Positions 33,221-40,946 of a DNA stretch of 46,283 bases are shown here, piece after piece. Position numbers and translations under genes: made by a program. The DNA comes from CAMDBL01 sp964498125 (lineage in GTDB: Bacteria > Pseudomonadota > Alphaproteobacteria > Rhizobiales > Hyphomicrobiaceae): the NCBI GenBank assembly GCA_964498125.1, contig CAZCGE010000103.1:1-46283 (forward strand), written 5' to 3'. Under the pieces are notes generated by a model. It was given only the letters and a program-made list of their open reading frames with translations, made no database searches and had not been told where the DNA came from. Each line of letters starts with the position of its first letter. The stretch's first letter is position 1.

Positions 33221-33245
33221 GGTGTCTGACAGGATGTCAGACACC
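33221..33245. repeat. 10-bp perfect hairpin of the ggtgtctgac family
   Basis: The arms ggtgtctgac (33221-33230) and gtcagacacc (33236-33245) pair perfectly with a 5-base loop. Relatives occur at 18421-18494. On the minus strand, the right arm reads GGT GTC TGA and forms the last two codons and stop of the Gfo/Idh gene. Confidence 0.75.
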
Positions 33246-34283
33246 GAGCCGGGCGTTGCGCGGCAAGCTCACCGGCTCGTTGCGTTCCGCCGAGATGTCG
33301 GCGGCGATGTAGATGTCCATGATCATGCGCGCCTCGGCGGGCTTGACCATGATCGGCTTGCCGCGCGTGATGCAGTCGATGAAGTAGTTGGTCTCGTGCA
33401 CCATCGGCCCGAAAAAGGTGTGGTCGACGAACTCGCCCGGCATGCTCGACATCGGATACTGGATGCCGTTCTTGCGGGTGTTGAGCGTCACCTCCTTGTG
33501 GCTGTCGTCGATCGACAGCGTGCCCTCGGTGCCGACGATCTGCATCCAGGTCTGGCAGTAGTTGGGATAGCCCACCGGCAGGATCGCGCCGGCGCCGACG
33601 TTGACGGTGGTGCCGTCGTCGAGCGTGACCAGGATCCACTGGTGGTCCGGCGCGCCGGGGATTTTCCGCGCCATGTATTTTCCAGACACCTGGGAGTAGA
33701 CGCGGATCGGCTTCCGCGGCTGCAGGCACCACAGCAGGAAATCGAGATCGTGCGTCGCCTCCATCGCCGCCAGCGACAACTTGGTGCGGCCACGGATCTT
33801 GTTGCCGAGTTCGACCGTGACGTTGCGGCTCGACAGACAGGTGACCGGCTCGCCGATCTCGCCCGACTGGATCACCTTGCGGATGAAGGCGATACGCGGA
33901 TTGAAGCGCTGCGAGTAGCCCACCGTCAGATGCAGCTTCTTCCTCTCGGCCAGCGCGATCAGCTCGTCGGCCTCGTCCTCGGTCGAGGCGAGCGGCTTTT
34001 CCACCATGACGTGCTTGCCGGCCAGCAGGCAGTCCTTGGTGATCGGATAGTGCGTCGACTCCGGCGTGGTCGAGATGAAGATCGCCTTGATGGCGGGGTT
34101 GTCGAGCAGGTCCTTGTAGTCAAGCGTCGCCGTCGACGGCTTGGTCAGCGCCTTCATCTCGGCCAGTCGCTCCGGGCGGATCTCGGCGATGTGCAGCTTG
34201 GAAATTTGCGGGTTGTCGGCGGCGGCCTGCGTGCGGATGCCACCGACCCAACCCGTGCCGATGATGCCGACTTCAATGGCCAT
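33237..34283 (-). CDS. Gfo/Idh/MocA-family oxidoreductase
   Basis: A 348-residue NAD(P)-dependent sugar or polyol dehydrogenase-type protein. The Rossmann loop is VGIIGTGWVGGIR (5-17), the EKP motif (95-97) occurs in HVMVEKPLAS, and a His-Asp pair lies in ATHDLDFLLW near the active site. The ATG at 34283 is supported by GGAGGGA upstream. Substrate not predictable. The final codons GGT GTC TGA lie within a dispersed palindrome (33221-33245), so the native C-terminus may have been altered. The gene stands alone after a 171-base gap from the SDR. Confidence 0.87.
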   Translation of the reverse strand: MAIEVGIIGTGWVGGIRTQAAADNPQISKLHIAEIRPERLAEMKALTKPSTATLDYKDLLDNPAIKAIFISTTPESTHYPITKDCLLAGKHVMVEKPLASTEDEADELIALAERKKLHLTVGYSQRFNPRIAFIRKVIQSGEIGEPVTCLSSRNVTVELGNKIRGRTKLSLAAMEATHDLDFLLWCLQPRKPIRVYSQVSGKYMARKIPGAPDHQWILVTLDDGTTVNVGAGAILPVGYPNYCQTWMQIVGTEGTLSIDDSHKEVTLNTRKNGIQYPMSSMPGEFVDHTFFGPMVHETNYFIDCITRGKPIMVKPAEARMIMDIYIAADISAERNEPVSLPRNARLGV

Positions 34284-34454
34284 GTCCGTTCCCTCCAGTG
34301 ATGCGTGACGCAGCAGCGCCGTCCTGTTGCCGTGCATCAGGGACATTTCGGTGGTGCTCTGTTGACCGCCAGATCAGGACATACGCCAGGGGAAGTCAAG
34401 GTAAGCCAGCCTGACGCTTCCGCCCGCCATCTTCGCGCGGGCAGGTGCGCGGCT

Positions 34455-35201
34455 TCACCGGCCGCCGCCGACGTCCATGATCGTATCCGAGACGTAGCTG
34501 GCCTTGTCCGACAGCAGCCAGAGTACGGCTTCGGCGACCTCCTCGGGCTGGCCGGCGCGGCCCATCGGCACCAAGTGCACGAGCTTCTTGATGCGGTCCT
34601 TGACGCCGCTATCGTCGTGAATGGTGGTCTCGATCAGGCCGGGGCGGATGGCGTTGACGCGGATGCCTTGCGGCGCCAGTTCGTTGGCCATGCCGCGAGT
34701 CAGCGCGTCGATGGCCGATTTGGACGCGGCATAGGCCAGCATGCCGCCGCCACCACCGAGGTAGGCCGCCGCCGATGACATGTTGACGATGGCGCCACCC
34801 TTGCCGCCGAGCGCCGTTGACATGCGCTTGGTCGCCTCGCGCGCGCACAAGAACTTGCCGGTGATATTGACGCGCCAGACGTGCTCGAGCTGGGCGGCGT
34901 CAACGTCCTGCATCAGCTTGTTCAGCGGCACGATGCCGGCATTGTTGAACAACCTCGTCACCGGGCCCAGCTGCCTGTCGGTCTCGGCGAACAAGTGCTT
35001 GGCGCCCTCTTCGGTCGACACGTCTGCTTTGATGGCAACCGCCATGCCGCCGATCGCCTTGATCGCTTCCACGACGTCGGCGGCCTTGGCGGGATTGGAA
35101 CTGTAATTGACGGCGACGGCCCAGCCGTTCGCGGCGCCGAGGCGGGCTGTGGCCGCACCGATACCGCGGCTGGCGCCGGTGACGACGAGGACGTTGCTCA
35201 T
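34455..35201 (-). CDS. SDR-family oxidoreductase
   Basis: A 248-residue classical short-chain dehydrogenase. Motifs are VTGASRGIGAA (7-17), NNAGI (86-90), S142/S143 in NMSSAAAYL, and YAASK with Y157 and K161. The C-terminal VNAIRPGLIETTIH and DTIMDVGGGR match 3-oxoacyl-ACP or sugar-type SDRs. GGAGG lies just before the ATG at 35201. It may be cotranscribed with the Gfo/Idh gene downstream, though 171 bases separate them. The reaction partner is unknown. Confidence 0.92.
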   Translation of the reverse strand: MSNVLVVTGASRGIGAATARLGAANGWAVAVNYSSNPAKAADVVEAIKAIGGMAVAIKADVSTEEGAKHLFAETDRQLGPVTRLFNNAGIVPLNKLMQDVDAAQLEHVWRVNITGKFLCAREATKRMSTALGGKGGAIVNMSSAAAYLGGGGGMLAYAASKSAIDALTRGMANELAPQGIRVNAIRPGLIETTIHDDSGVKDRIKKLVHLVPMGRAGQPEEVAEAVLWLLSDKASYVSDTIMDVGGGR

Positions 35202-35260
35202 GAAAGCCTCCGATTGTGTGTGGGCTGTACTGGGGCAGGCCACGGGGCTGCCCTTTGTGG

Positions 35261-35440
35261 TCAGGGGTCCGGCTCAATCTTGGCGGCGATGATGACTTTG
35301 CGCCAGCGCTCGATGTCGGTGGCGATGAAATCGGCGAAGTTCTGCGAGGTGCCGCCAACAGGGGTGAGACCGAGTTCGCCCAACCGTTGCAGCACGCGCG
35401 GCGGCTTGAGGGCCGGGCCGATGCGCACCAGCCCGGAACG
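35261..35440 (-). pseudogene. C-terminal remnant of a tctC gene
   Basis: The minus strand encodes about 58 residues that match the tail of Bug/TctC proteins: ALKPPRVLQRLGELGLTPVGG, TSQNFADFIATDIERW and RKVIIAAKIEPDP, ending at TGA 35261-35263. (The first motif is split as ALKPPRVLQRLGELGL and TPVGG.) The rest of the gene, about 270 residues, is absent. The break lies close to the end of the universal stress gene (stop 35452). No start codon with a ribosome binding site is present. It is best read as a deletion remnant. Confidence 0.65.
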
Positions 35441-35451
35441 AGTTGTCCCCC

Positions 35452-36279
35452 TCAATGCGCCATGATGGTCGGCAAATGCGTATAGGTCAGGATGTGGTTG
35501 GTGGCGCCGCCGAAGATCATCTGTCGCAGGCGACTCTGCGTGTAGGCGCCCTTGACCAGCAAATCGCAGCCGAGCCTCTTGGCGTGTTCTAGGATCACCT
35601 CGCCGGTGGCGCGATTGCCCGGTGGCACCGTGCTCTCAGTGGCGTCGATGCCATGGGCGCGCAAGAATTCAAGCAGTTCGGCCGGTGTCGGCCCGGGCAC
35701 GGTGGCGCCCTGCACGGTGATCACCGATACGCGCTGGGCGAGCTTCAGCAGTGGCATTGCAAAGGCGATGACGCGGGCGGTCTCGGTGCTGGCGTTCCAA
35801 TGGATCAGCGCGTTGGTGGCGAACGTGGCCGCGGGCGACGGCGGGGCGACGATGATCGGCCGCCCACTGTCGAATAATGCCGATTCCAGGCTGGTCATGC
35901 GCGGATCATTGCGGCCCGTGCCGGGGCGCCCGACGATCGTGGCGTCGTGCAGCCGCGCGGTGCTGCCGAGCGTCGCGTCGTCGACCGCCGGTCCCCCGCG
36001 CCAACGAAAGGGCACCTTGCTCCCGCCCGAGGCCGCCGTCTTGGCAGCCGCAAACGCGTCGAACCGATCGCGTGCCTTGGCGGCGGCTTCGCCTTCGTCC
36101 TGCGGCGGCGGTTGCACGACAAGGGCGCCCATTGGATCAGGAACGACGAAATCGACCAGGCTCGGGCGCAGCGGAATGCCATCGACCGTGGCGCCGATGC
36201 GATCGGCCAGCAGCCAGGCAGTTTCCAGGGCGGCCCCCATCAGGTCGTGGGCTTCGACTGGAAGGAGGATGGTTTTCAT
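35452..36279 (-). CDS. Universal stress protein, tandem UspA-like domains
   Basis: A 275-residue protein with two UspA-type folds. The first begins MKTILLPVEAHDLMGAALETAW and has an insertion rich in Ala, Pro and acidic residues. The second holds NALIHWNASTETARVIAFAMPLL and ends LVKGAYTQSRLRQMIFGGAT, then HILTYTHLP, a common Usp tail with the ATP-binding glycine loop (GAYTQSRLRQ). Functions are stress survival and nucleotide binding. The start at 36279 is well placed. The remnant of a tctC lies immediately downstream. Confidence 0.9.
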   Translation of the reverse strand: MKTILLPVEAHDLMGAALETAWLLADRIGATVDGIPLRPSLVDFVVPDPMGALVVQPPPQDEGEAAAKARDRFDAFAAAKTAASGGSKVPFRWRGGPAVDDATLGSTARLHDATIVGRPGTGRNDPRMTSLESALFDSGRPIIVAPPSPAATFATNALIHWNASTETARVIAFAMPLLKLAQRVSVITVQGATVPGPTPAELLEFLRAHGIDATESTVPPGNRATGEVILEHAKRLGCDLLVKGAYTQSRLRQMIFGGATNHILTYTHLPTIMAH

Positions 36280-36389
36280 GTGGGCCTCGCGGTGACGGAG
36301 AGGGGTTCTTGCTCGTCCCCTTGATGCGACAGTCTAACGCAGATTCTCGCCGTAATCGAGACTCATGCGCGAGGCTTGGGCGATCCTGC

Positions 36390-37157
36390 TCAATAGCGGA
36401 TCAGCCAGTTCAGCGTCACGTAGGGGGCATTTGGTTTCTCGATGTCGCCGGTGATCCCGGCAGACAGGGAAATCTCGCCCCAATCTTGGCTGTAGCGCGC
36501 AAAGGCGCCGGCGCGAACACCATCGTAGGTTGCATTCCCCAGGACGCCGCCTTCGGGCCCGATGGAGAGGTTGGGTATGATCCGCCAGCCCGCGCGCAGC
36601 CGCGTTGCGTAGGTCTGGTGCGCCGCGGTCCATGACAGATCCGCCGAGGCCCAGATGCGATCGCTGATCTCGAACCAGGCTTCCAGTGCAGCCTTGAAGC
36701 CAATATCGAGGCCGCTGACGGTATTATTGTGGGGATCGAACGGCGCGACGATGTGGCTGATGCCCGAGGCGCCAGCAAAGCCTTTGACGGTGGCCCGGCC
36801 GAATTGCAGCTGGTAGCCCAGCATGACCTCGCTATAGCTCTGTACGCCGCGAAAGCGTGTCGGCAATGCCGTGCCTGAGATATTGCGCAATCCGGTGTAA
36901 TCATAGCGGCCATAGCCGCCCGTGGCGCGTAGGCGGGGTCCGTCATAATTCAGCGTACCGAAGGGTGCGACCGTGGCTGTGGTGGTCGCCGACCAGGCGT
37001 GAGCGGTGAAGTCGATGTGCGCCGACACATCGCGCCAGGCGTAGGCGGTGATCGGGTTCTCTGCCGCAACGGACGACGGCGCATCCCACAGCGCTGGCGC
37101 GAGCATAAACACCATTGCAAATCGAAATGCGCGACGCCGCACAACACACCAGATCAA
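36390..37157 (-). CDS. bcsS: Cellulose biosynthesis protein BcsS-like
   Basis: A 255-residue predicted outer-membrane beta-barrel with a signal peptide (positive VRRRAFRFAM, then a hydrophobic stretch ending SSVAA). Alternating Gly/aromatic strands such as RLRATGGYGRYDY, MLGYQLQFGRATVKGFAG and IGPEGGVLGNATYDGVRAGA match BcsS of Hyphomicrobiales. BcsS is a poorly studied accessory of bacterial cellulose synthesis. No bcsA, B, C or Z gene is in the window. The start is uncertain: TTG 37157, GTG 37142 or ATG 37115 would fit; the arginine-rich start of the GTG form suits a signal peptide. Confidence 0.75.
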   Translation of the reverse strand: MIWCVVRRRAFRFAMVFMLAPALWDAPSSVAAENPITAYAWRDVSAHIDFTAHAWSATTTATVAPFGTLNYDGPRLRATGGYGRYDYTGLRNISGTALPTRFRGVQSYSEVMLGYQLQFGRATVKGFAGASGISHIVAPFDPHNNTVSGLDIGFKAALEAWFEISDRIWASADLSWTAAHQTYATRLRAGWRIIPNLSIGPEGGVLGNATYDGVRAGAFARYSQDWGEISLSAGITGDIEKPNAPYVTLNWLIRY

Positions 37158-37234
37158 TCAAAGTGAAACCGCAACACGAGGGCTGTATTCGAAGGCATAC
37201 TACGTCGAAACGGCAGCATACGAAAGATCAAGCG

Positions 37235-37413
37235 GTTGAAATTTGCAGCAAATTAACCATTTTCAACTACAGGTAGCAATGCGTTTTAGCCCCCTGTTCT
37301 TGGGATGTTGCCGGCGGACACCTGCCCGCATGCGCCGATCAGCAGGCGGCTCGCTCAAATTTGGCACCGGAGCGGCGCGTCTTGGGCGGCACAACAGAAG
37401 CATTGTTGCAACA
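37235..37413. promoter_or_regulatory. Palindromes upstream of the phasin gene
   Basis: Within the 356-base AT-rich gap, gttgaaa (37235-37241) pairs with tttcaac (37261-37267). Overlapping the first arm is aatttgc-a-gcaaatt (37240-37254), a perfect 7-bp-arm palindrome. A second palindrome is tgttgcaaca (37404-37413). TGC/GCA-centred repeats resemble the PhaR-type operators known for phasin genes, 100-270 bases ahead of the ATG at 37514. The remaining gap shows no gene. Confidence 0.4.
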
Positions 37414-37513
37414 CCTGATGGAAATTTGTAGTCTCGATGCTGTTTCAAGGAATGCGGCACGGGCCCCCCCGCCTCCAACGATCGACGAGGGCAACACGGC
37501 CAGCGAGGTGAAA

Positions 37514-37948
37514 ATGGTAGCCAGTAACGGTCGTTCGGACCATGGTTTGGGTCAATTCCAGCATGCGATGCAGGCCTATAGCAGCGGCTTGGATGCGGTG
37601 ATGCATGGCTTCCAGCCGGCGATGAAGCCCATCATGCAAGCCAATCTCGAGATCTTCGGCCTTTGGACCCGGCGGGCGCAGGCGTATCAGGAGATTCCGA
37701 GCCGGCTTGCCGAATGCCGCAGTCCACCGGACTTTTATGCGGCGCAGATGCGTTTTTGGCAAACGGCCTACAATCAGTATCAGGACAGCTCGCGCAAGGT
37801 CGTGCATGTCTACATGCAGGCGGTGCCCGAATTGCAAAAGTCGATGGCCAGGTCCGACCGCAAGCCGGAGCGCGACTACATCACCGTGCCCGAGGCATCG
37901 GAGCCGCAGCATCCCGACTCCGGCAATCGCAATCGCCGCGCGGCCTGA
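37514..37948 (+). CDS. Phasin-like polyhydroxyalkanoate granule protein
   Basis: A 144-residue phasin family protein. The amphipathic helical core (FQHAMQAYSSGLDAVMHGF, PIMQANLEIFGLWTRRAQAY, QMRFWQTAYNQYQDSSRKV) contains no cysteine beyond one and is typical of granule-coat proteins. The tail is polar and charged. GAGGTG 3 bases ahead of the ATG at 37514 supports this start; an in-frame TTG (37361) is less likely. Phasins bind polyhydroxyalkanoate granules; no pha synthesis gene is present here. Confidence 0.75.
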   Translation: MVASNGRSDHGLGQFQHAMQAYSSGLDAVMHGFQPAMKPIMQANLEIFGLWTRRAQAYQEIPSRLAECRSPPDFYAAQMRFWQTAYNQYQDSSRKVVHVYMQAVPELQKSMARSDRKPERDYITVPEASEPQHPDSGNRNRRAA

Positions 37949-38030
37949 AACCGTGCGCGGATGATACAGGCGTTGGGCGATATGGCCCGGCCCTGAACTG
38001 AGCCCAGAACCGCGCGGCTTGAGGCGGCGC

Positions 38031-38142
38031 CGTAGGGTGCAATAGGCGTCGATGCGGGACGCATCGCTCCGCGATGACGCGTATTGCACCTTTTCGCGAT
38101 ACAGCCGGTGCAATACGCCCCATCGGGCTATTGCACCCTACG
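38031..38142. repeat. 112-bp element with 15-bp perfect terminal inverted repeats
   Basis: The ends cgtagggtgcaatag (38031-38045) and ctattgcaccctacg (38128-38142) are perfectly complementary. An inner pair gcgtattgcacc and ggtgcaatacgc (about 38089-38118) repeats the same gtgcaata core. Thus the core occurs four times in alternating directions. The right end runs into the bioY gene and supplies its stop codon and last four codons. It looks like a small non-autonomous palindromic repeat. Confidence 0.75.
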
Positions 38143-38715
38143 CTCGATGAGCCGCCAAGCCGCCGGTATCAGCGCCGCGCCCAAGGCAGTCTTGAACACG
38201 GTGGATAGCATGAACAGCGCCACGCCGGCGCTCCAAGCCCGGTCCGCGCCGATCAATTGGGCAAGCCACACGTAGCCGAACAGGAAGATGATGGCGTGGC
38301 CGAGCGCCATGGCGGCGAACATCTTGACGTGTGACCGATCCCAGCCGCGCTCTGCCAACAGGCCAACGGCATAGGCAGCGAGCACGAAGCCGACGAGATA
38401 GCCGCCCGTCGGGCCCATCATATACGCCAGGCCGACGCCCTTTTCCGGCGTGCCGGCGAACACCGGCAGACCGAGTGCGCCTTCCAGTAGGTAGAGGCCA
38501 ACCGTGGCGGCGCCCAGTCGCGCGCCCAGCGCCGCGCCAAGGCACAAGACGACGAGGGACTGCATCGTCATCGGCACGGGATAGAAGGGAACCTGCACCT
38601 TGGCCGAAATCGTGAGCAGCACGGTCCCGGCCAGCGCCAAGCCCGCGGCGCCAACCAAATTTTGGGCAGCGCGCGGCAGCAGGACGGCGGCAAGCGAGTT
38701 CGGATTTGCGAGCAT
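38128..38715 (-). CDS. bioY: Biotin transporter BioY
   Basis: A 195-residue S-component biotin transporter with about six hydrophobic helices. Conserved features include VPFYPVPMTMQSLVVLCLGAALG (split: FYPVPMTMQSLVVL and GAALGARLG), LYLLEGALGLPVFAGT and MMGPTGGYLVGF. BioY may work alone or with BioMN ATPase/permease, which are absent here. The stop codon and final codons come from a palindromic repeat (38031-38142). The ATG is at 38715, 46 bases after the PcfJ-like gene, so both may share a transcript. No BioR box (TTATCTATAA) was seen upstream. Confidence 0.93.
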   Translation of the reverse strand: MLANPNSLAAVLLPRAAQNLVGAAGLALAGTVLLTISAKVQVPFYPVPMTMQSLVVLCLGAALGARLGAATVGLYLLEGALGLPVFAGTPEKGVGLAYMMGPTGGYLVGFVLAAYAVGLLAERGWDRSHVKMFAAMALGHAIIFLFGYVWLAQLIGADRAWSAGVALFMLSTVFKTALGAALIPAAWRLIERRVQ

Positions 38716-38761
38716 CTTGGAGTAGCCTCACGTGTTGAACGGGCAGGCGCAAAGCAGGGTG

Positions 38762-40006
38762 CTAGCTGTGCCACGGACCGGCGGCCAAGGCAATTGCCGG
38801 CGCGCTCGATGTTCGCGGCGCACTCTTGCGACGCGCCGGCTGACGCCTGGCCGACCTGCCGTCGATCCGGAATCCCAGGTCCGCCGATAGAGTTGCGGCA
38901 AACTCGGCCGCGATGTCTGGACCAACAGCGGTCAAGTAAGGTTTCCAGAAAGCACGCGCCGCGCGGCGCAGCTCGGTGGACGTGTGCTCGACTGGAGACG
39001 GCATCAGCGGCCGCAGGGGTTGGCTGCCCAGCCAGGCATAGGTGGCCTGCCAGATGTCCGGCTGCGTGCGACGGTTGCGCGGCCCGCGAAGCTGACGAAT
39101 GATTGGCATGCCAATCTCCAGCTCCTCGGCACACAGCTCCAGATTGGCGACCGATCGGCCGCCCTTGCGCACGCTGTAGACACGCGAGCGACCAGCTTCC
39201 AGCCGGTCGGCGAATTGGTCGAGGCAGTTATCCATCGCTTCGCTCTCGGCCATGAAATCCGCGGGCGTGCGCAGCGCGACGAACGTGAAGCCCAAGGCGG
39301 CGCCGTCCGCGATCCACGGCTCGTCGATGCCCTCGCCGAGGCATAATGTCAGCCGCAGGCGCCGCCGCCAGACCGCCAATTCGTCCGTGGCACGCCGCAG
39401 GCCCATTTGTGGCGTCCACGGCCGGCGCAGAAAATGATACCCGGGGCTGGCGACATGCGCGGCGTGCCAGGCCCAGGCCGCCAGATAGCGGTATTGGTCG
39501 CGGTCGATCACGGCGTCGAATGTTCGAGGTTGGCGGCTGGCCCAACTCGCCGCCCACAGCGCCAAGCCGGCGTGGCAGGCCTGGGCGCCATAACTCACCA
39601 TCCACAGCCAACTGCGGGCCTGCTCGGGTCTGGCGGGCAGCAGGCTCGCAATGCGTTCGTTGAACGCTTCGTCGTCGGGCAGCGGATGCAGCGGCTCACA
39701 GAAAGCCTGCGCGGGCAGGCGGCGCGCCCACCAGGCGACACCGGCTGCGGCGGCGGCAGGCTTCAACGGCAGCCCTTCGGTAACCAGCCGCAAGGCCTGC
39801 CGGCGGCCGGCCGGCGTGCCATAGCCGGTTGCCAATGCAAACAGCAGGGCCGGGAAGCTGTCGGCCAGGTCCTCGATGGCGCGCGACGTGCTGGTCAGTT
39901 CCGCGATGCGGGCGCGGACAGCCGGATGGAACGCCTGAATCCGCCGGCTGCGGCGACGATCTGAAACGTCCTGCACGAGCGCGTGGTCGGCACTGAGCAC
40001 AGTCAC
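38762..40006 (-). CDS. PcfJ-like domain protein
   Basis: A 414-residue protein of unknown function. The middle segment MDNCLDQFADRLEAGRSRV, VYSVRKGGRSVANLEL and QLRGPRNRR follows the PcfJ-like pattern (CVxxY, SLR, ATLEI, QxxGxxN) seen in plasmid and phage-linked proteins. The rest is helical and Trp-rich. The likely start is GTG at 40006, with GGAGG 9 bases upstream; an ATG at 40063 in frame has no such site. The gene precedes bioY on the same strand. Neighbouring mobile-element genes are absent, which is unlike typical PcfJ contexts. Function is unassigned; a nucleic acid role is conceivable. Confidence 0.7.
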   Translation of the reverse strand: MTVLSADHALVQDVSDRRRSRRIQAFHPAVRARIAELTSTSRAIEDLADSFPALLFALATGYGTPAGRRQALRLVTEGLPLKPAAAAAGVAWWARRLPAQAFCEPLHPLPDDEAFNERIASLLPARPEQARSWLWMVSYGAQACHAGLALWAASWASRQPRTFDAVIDRDQYRYLAAWAWHAAHVASPGYHFLRRPWTPQMGLRRATDELAVWRRRLRLTLCLGEGIDEPWIADGAALGFTFVALRTPADFMAESEAMDNCLDQFADRLEAGRSRVYSVRKGGRSVANLELCAEELEIGMPIIRQLRGPRNRRTQPDIWQATYAWLGSQPLRPLMPSPVEHTSTELRRAARAFWKPYLTAVGPDIAAEFAATLSADLGFRIDGRSARRQPARRKSAPRTSSAPAIALAAGPWHS

Positions 40007-40117
40007 GCGTGATGTCCTCCGTCTGGGCGCCCCCAGCCCCACGACCGAGGTTTCGCAGGACAAAGTGGCGAAAGGCGGGACTGCTCCGCGGCAGACATCA
40101 GCGAGGTGTTGCCGCGC

Positions 40118-40180
40118 CTAGAGCATTTTCCGCCAAAGTGGGCACCGGTTTGGCGTAGAAAATGCGCCAAACAAAGGACC
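40118..40180 (+). repeat. Dispersed hairpin repeat, copy 3 of 3
   Basis: The copy reads ctagagcattttccgcc, then aaagtgggcaccggtttggc, and ends gccaaacaaaggacc. It lies in the 180-base gap upstream of the PcfJ-like gene and downstream of the DUF6352-like gene. It is in the same direction as copy 1 and carries a shorter second half. Confidence 0.8.
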
Positions 40181-40186
40181 AGTCTC

Positions 40187-40930
40187 TCACTCCTCGATCC
40201 ACGCTGGCCGGAACGGCCCCATGGGCACCGCGTCAGCCTCCCAGAACGTGGGCAGGCGGGGGGAGAGTGCGCGGCAAAACAGGTCCGCGGGTGCATCGGT
40301 CAAGTCAGCGTTGCTGAACGTGGCGATGCGCACGCCGGCCCGCTCCAGCCGCTCGGCGCGCGCTTGTGCCTTGCGCGGCGTCAGGCCAGATGGTTCGGGC
40401 AACACGGCGACGAGATCAGGGCCGAGGAAAAAGGCGAAATCGACGGCGACGAAATCCTCCGGCGACAAGGTGTCGGACGGGCTGCCGGCAGGCGCGAACA
40501 GGTGCGCGCGGGGAAAAGGGCGCGGCGCCGAGAACAGCCAGTGGGCCGGATCATAGAGCCCCGCGAAAGGCGCCAGCCGCTCGCCTAGGGTCTGGGCGTG
40601 GGCTGCCAGCAGGTGATCGAGGGCGGTAAAGTAGCCGTCCACAAATCGGTGCGCCAGCGGCTCCCACGGCCGGCATTGCCGCTTGATCACATCGCGAAGG
40701 AAATGCGCCTCGCTGCCGCTGCTCTCGGTGAGGTCCGGCATACCCTCCAGATCGAAGCGCGTGTTGTTGAGCCGCAGCGACGTACGCGAGGCCATGTCGA
40801 GGGCCACGCACGGGAATGCACAGTCGAACTCGAGGCCGCCGCGTGCCTGCCGGTCGAGGCGGATCCCCTCCGGTGACCAACTGTCGGTGGCGAACGGCAT
40901 CAGGCGGATATTGGCGAGGCGCGTGGACAT
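40187..40930 (-). CDS. DUF6352-like protein of the formate dehydrogenase accessory cluster
   Basis: A 247-residue protein without signal peptide or membrane segment. In alphaproteobacteria a protein of this size and composition (AHRFVDGYFTALDHLLA, ADLFCRALSPRLP, FWEADAVPMGPFRP) is encoded beside the polyferredoxin of the formate dehydrogenase group and is now called DUF6352. Its role is unknown. The gene starts 16 bases after the polyferredoxin stop and is clearly cotranscribed. The N-terminal MSTRLANIRLMPFATDSW is plausible as a start. Confidence 0.72.
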   Translation of the reverse strand: MSTRLANIRLMPFATDSWSPEGIRLDRQARGGLEFDCAFPCVALDMASRTSLRLNNTRFDLEGMPDLTESSGSEAHFLRDVIKRQCRPWEPLAHRFVDGYFTALDHLLAAHAQTLGERLAPFAGLYDPAHWLFSAPRPFPRAHLFAPAGSPSDTLSPEDFVAVDFAFFLGPDLVAVLPEPSGLTPRKAQARAERLERAGVRIATFSNADLTDAPADLFCRALSPRLPTFWEADAVPMGPFRPAWIEE

Positions 40931-40946
40931 GGTCGGGTGCGTCGTC

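Noticed and set aside
31644..34301. Long plus-strand frames opposite tctA and the Gfo/Idh gene
   Set aside because: Both genes opposite have full family signatures; the frames are rich in Arg, Gln and His as expected for antisense of GC-rich coding DNA.
38716..38761. BioR operator ahead of bioY
   Set aside because: No TTATCTATAA-like sequence within the 46-base gap.
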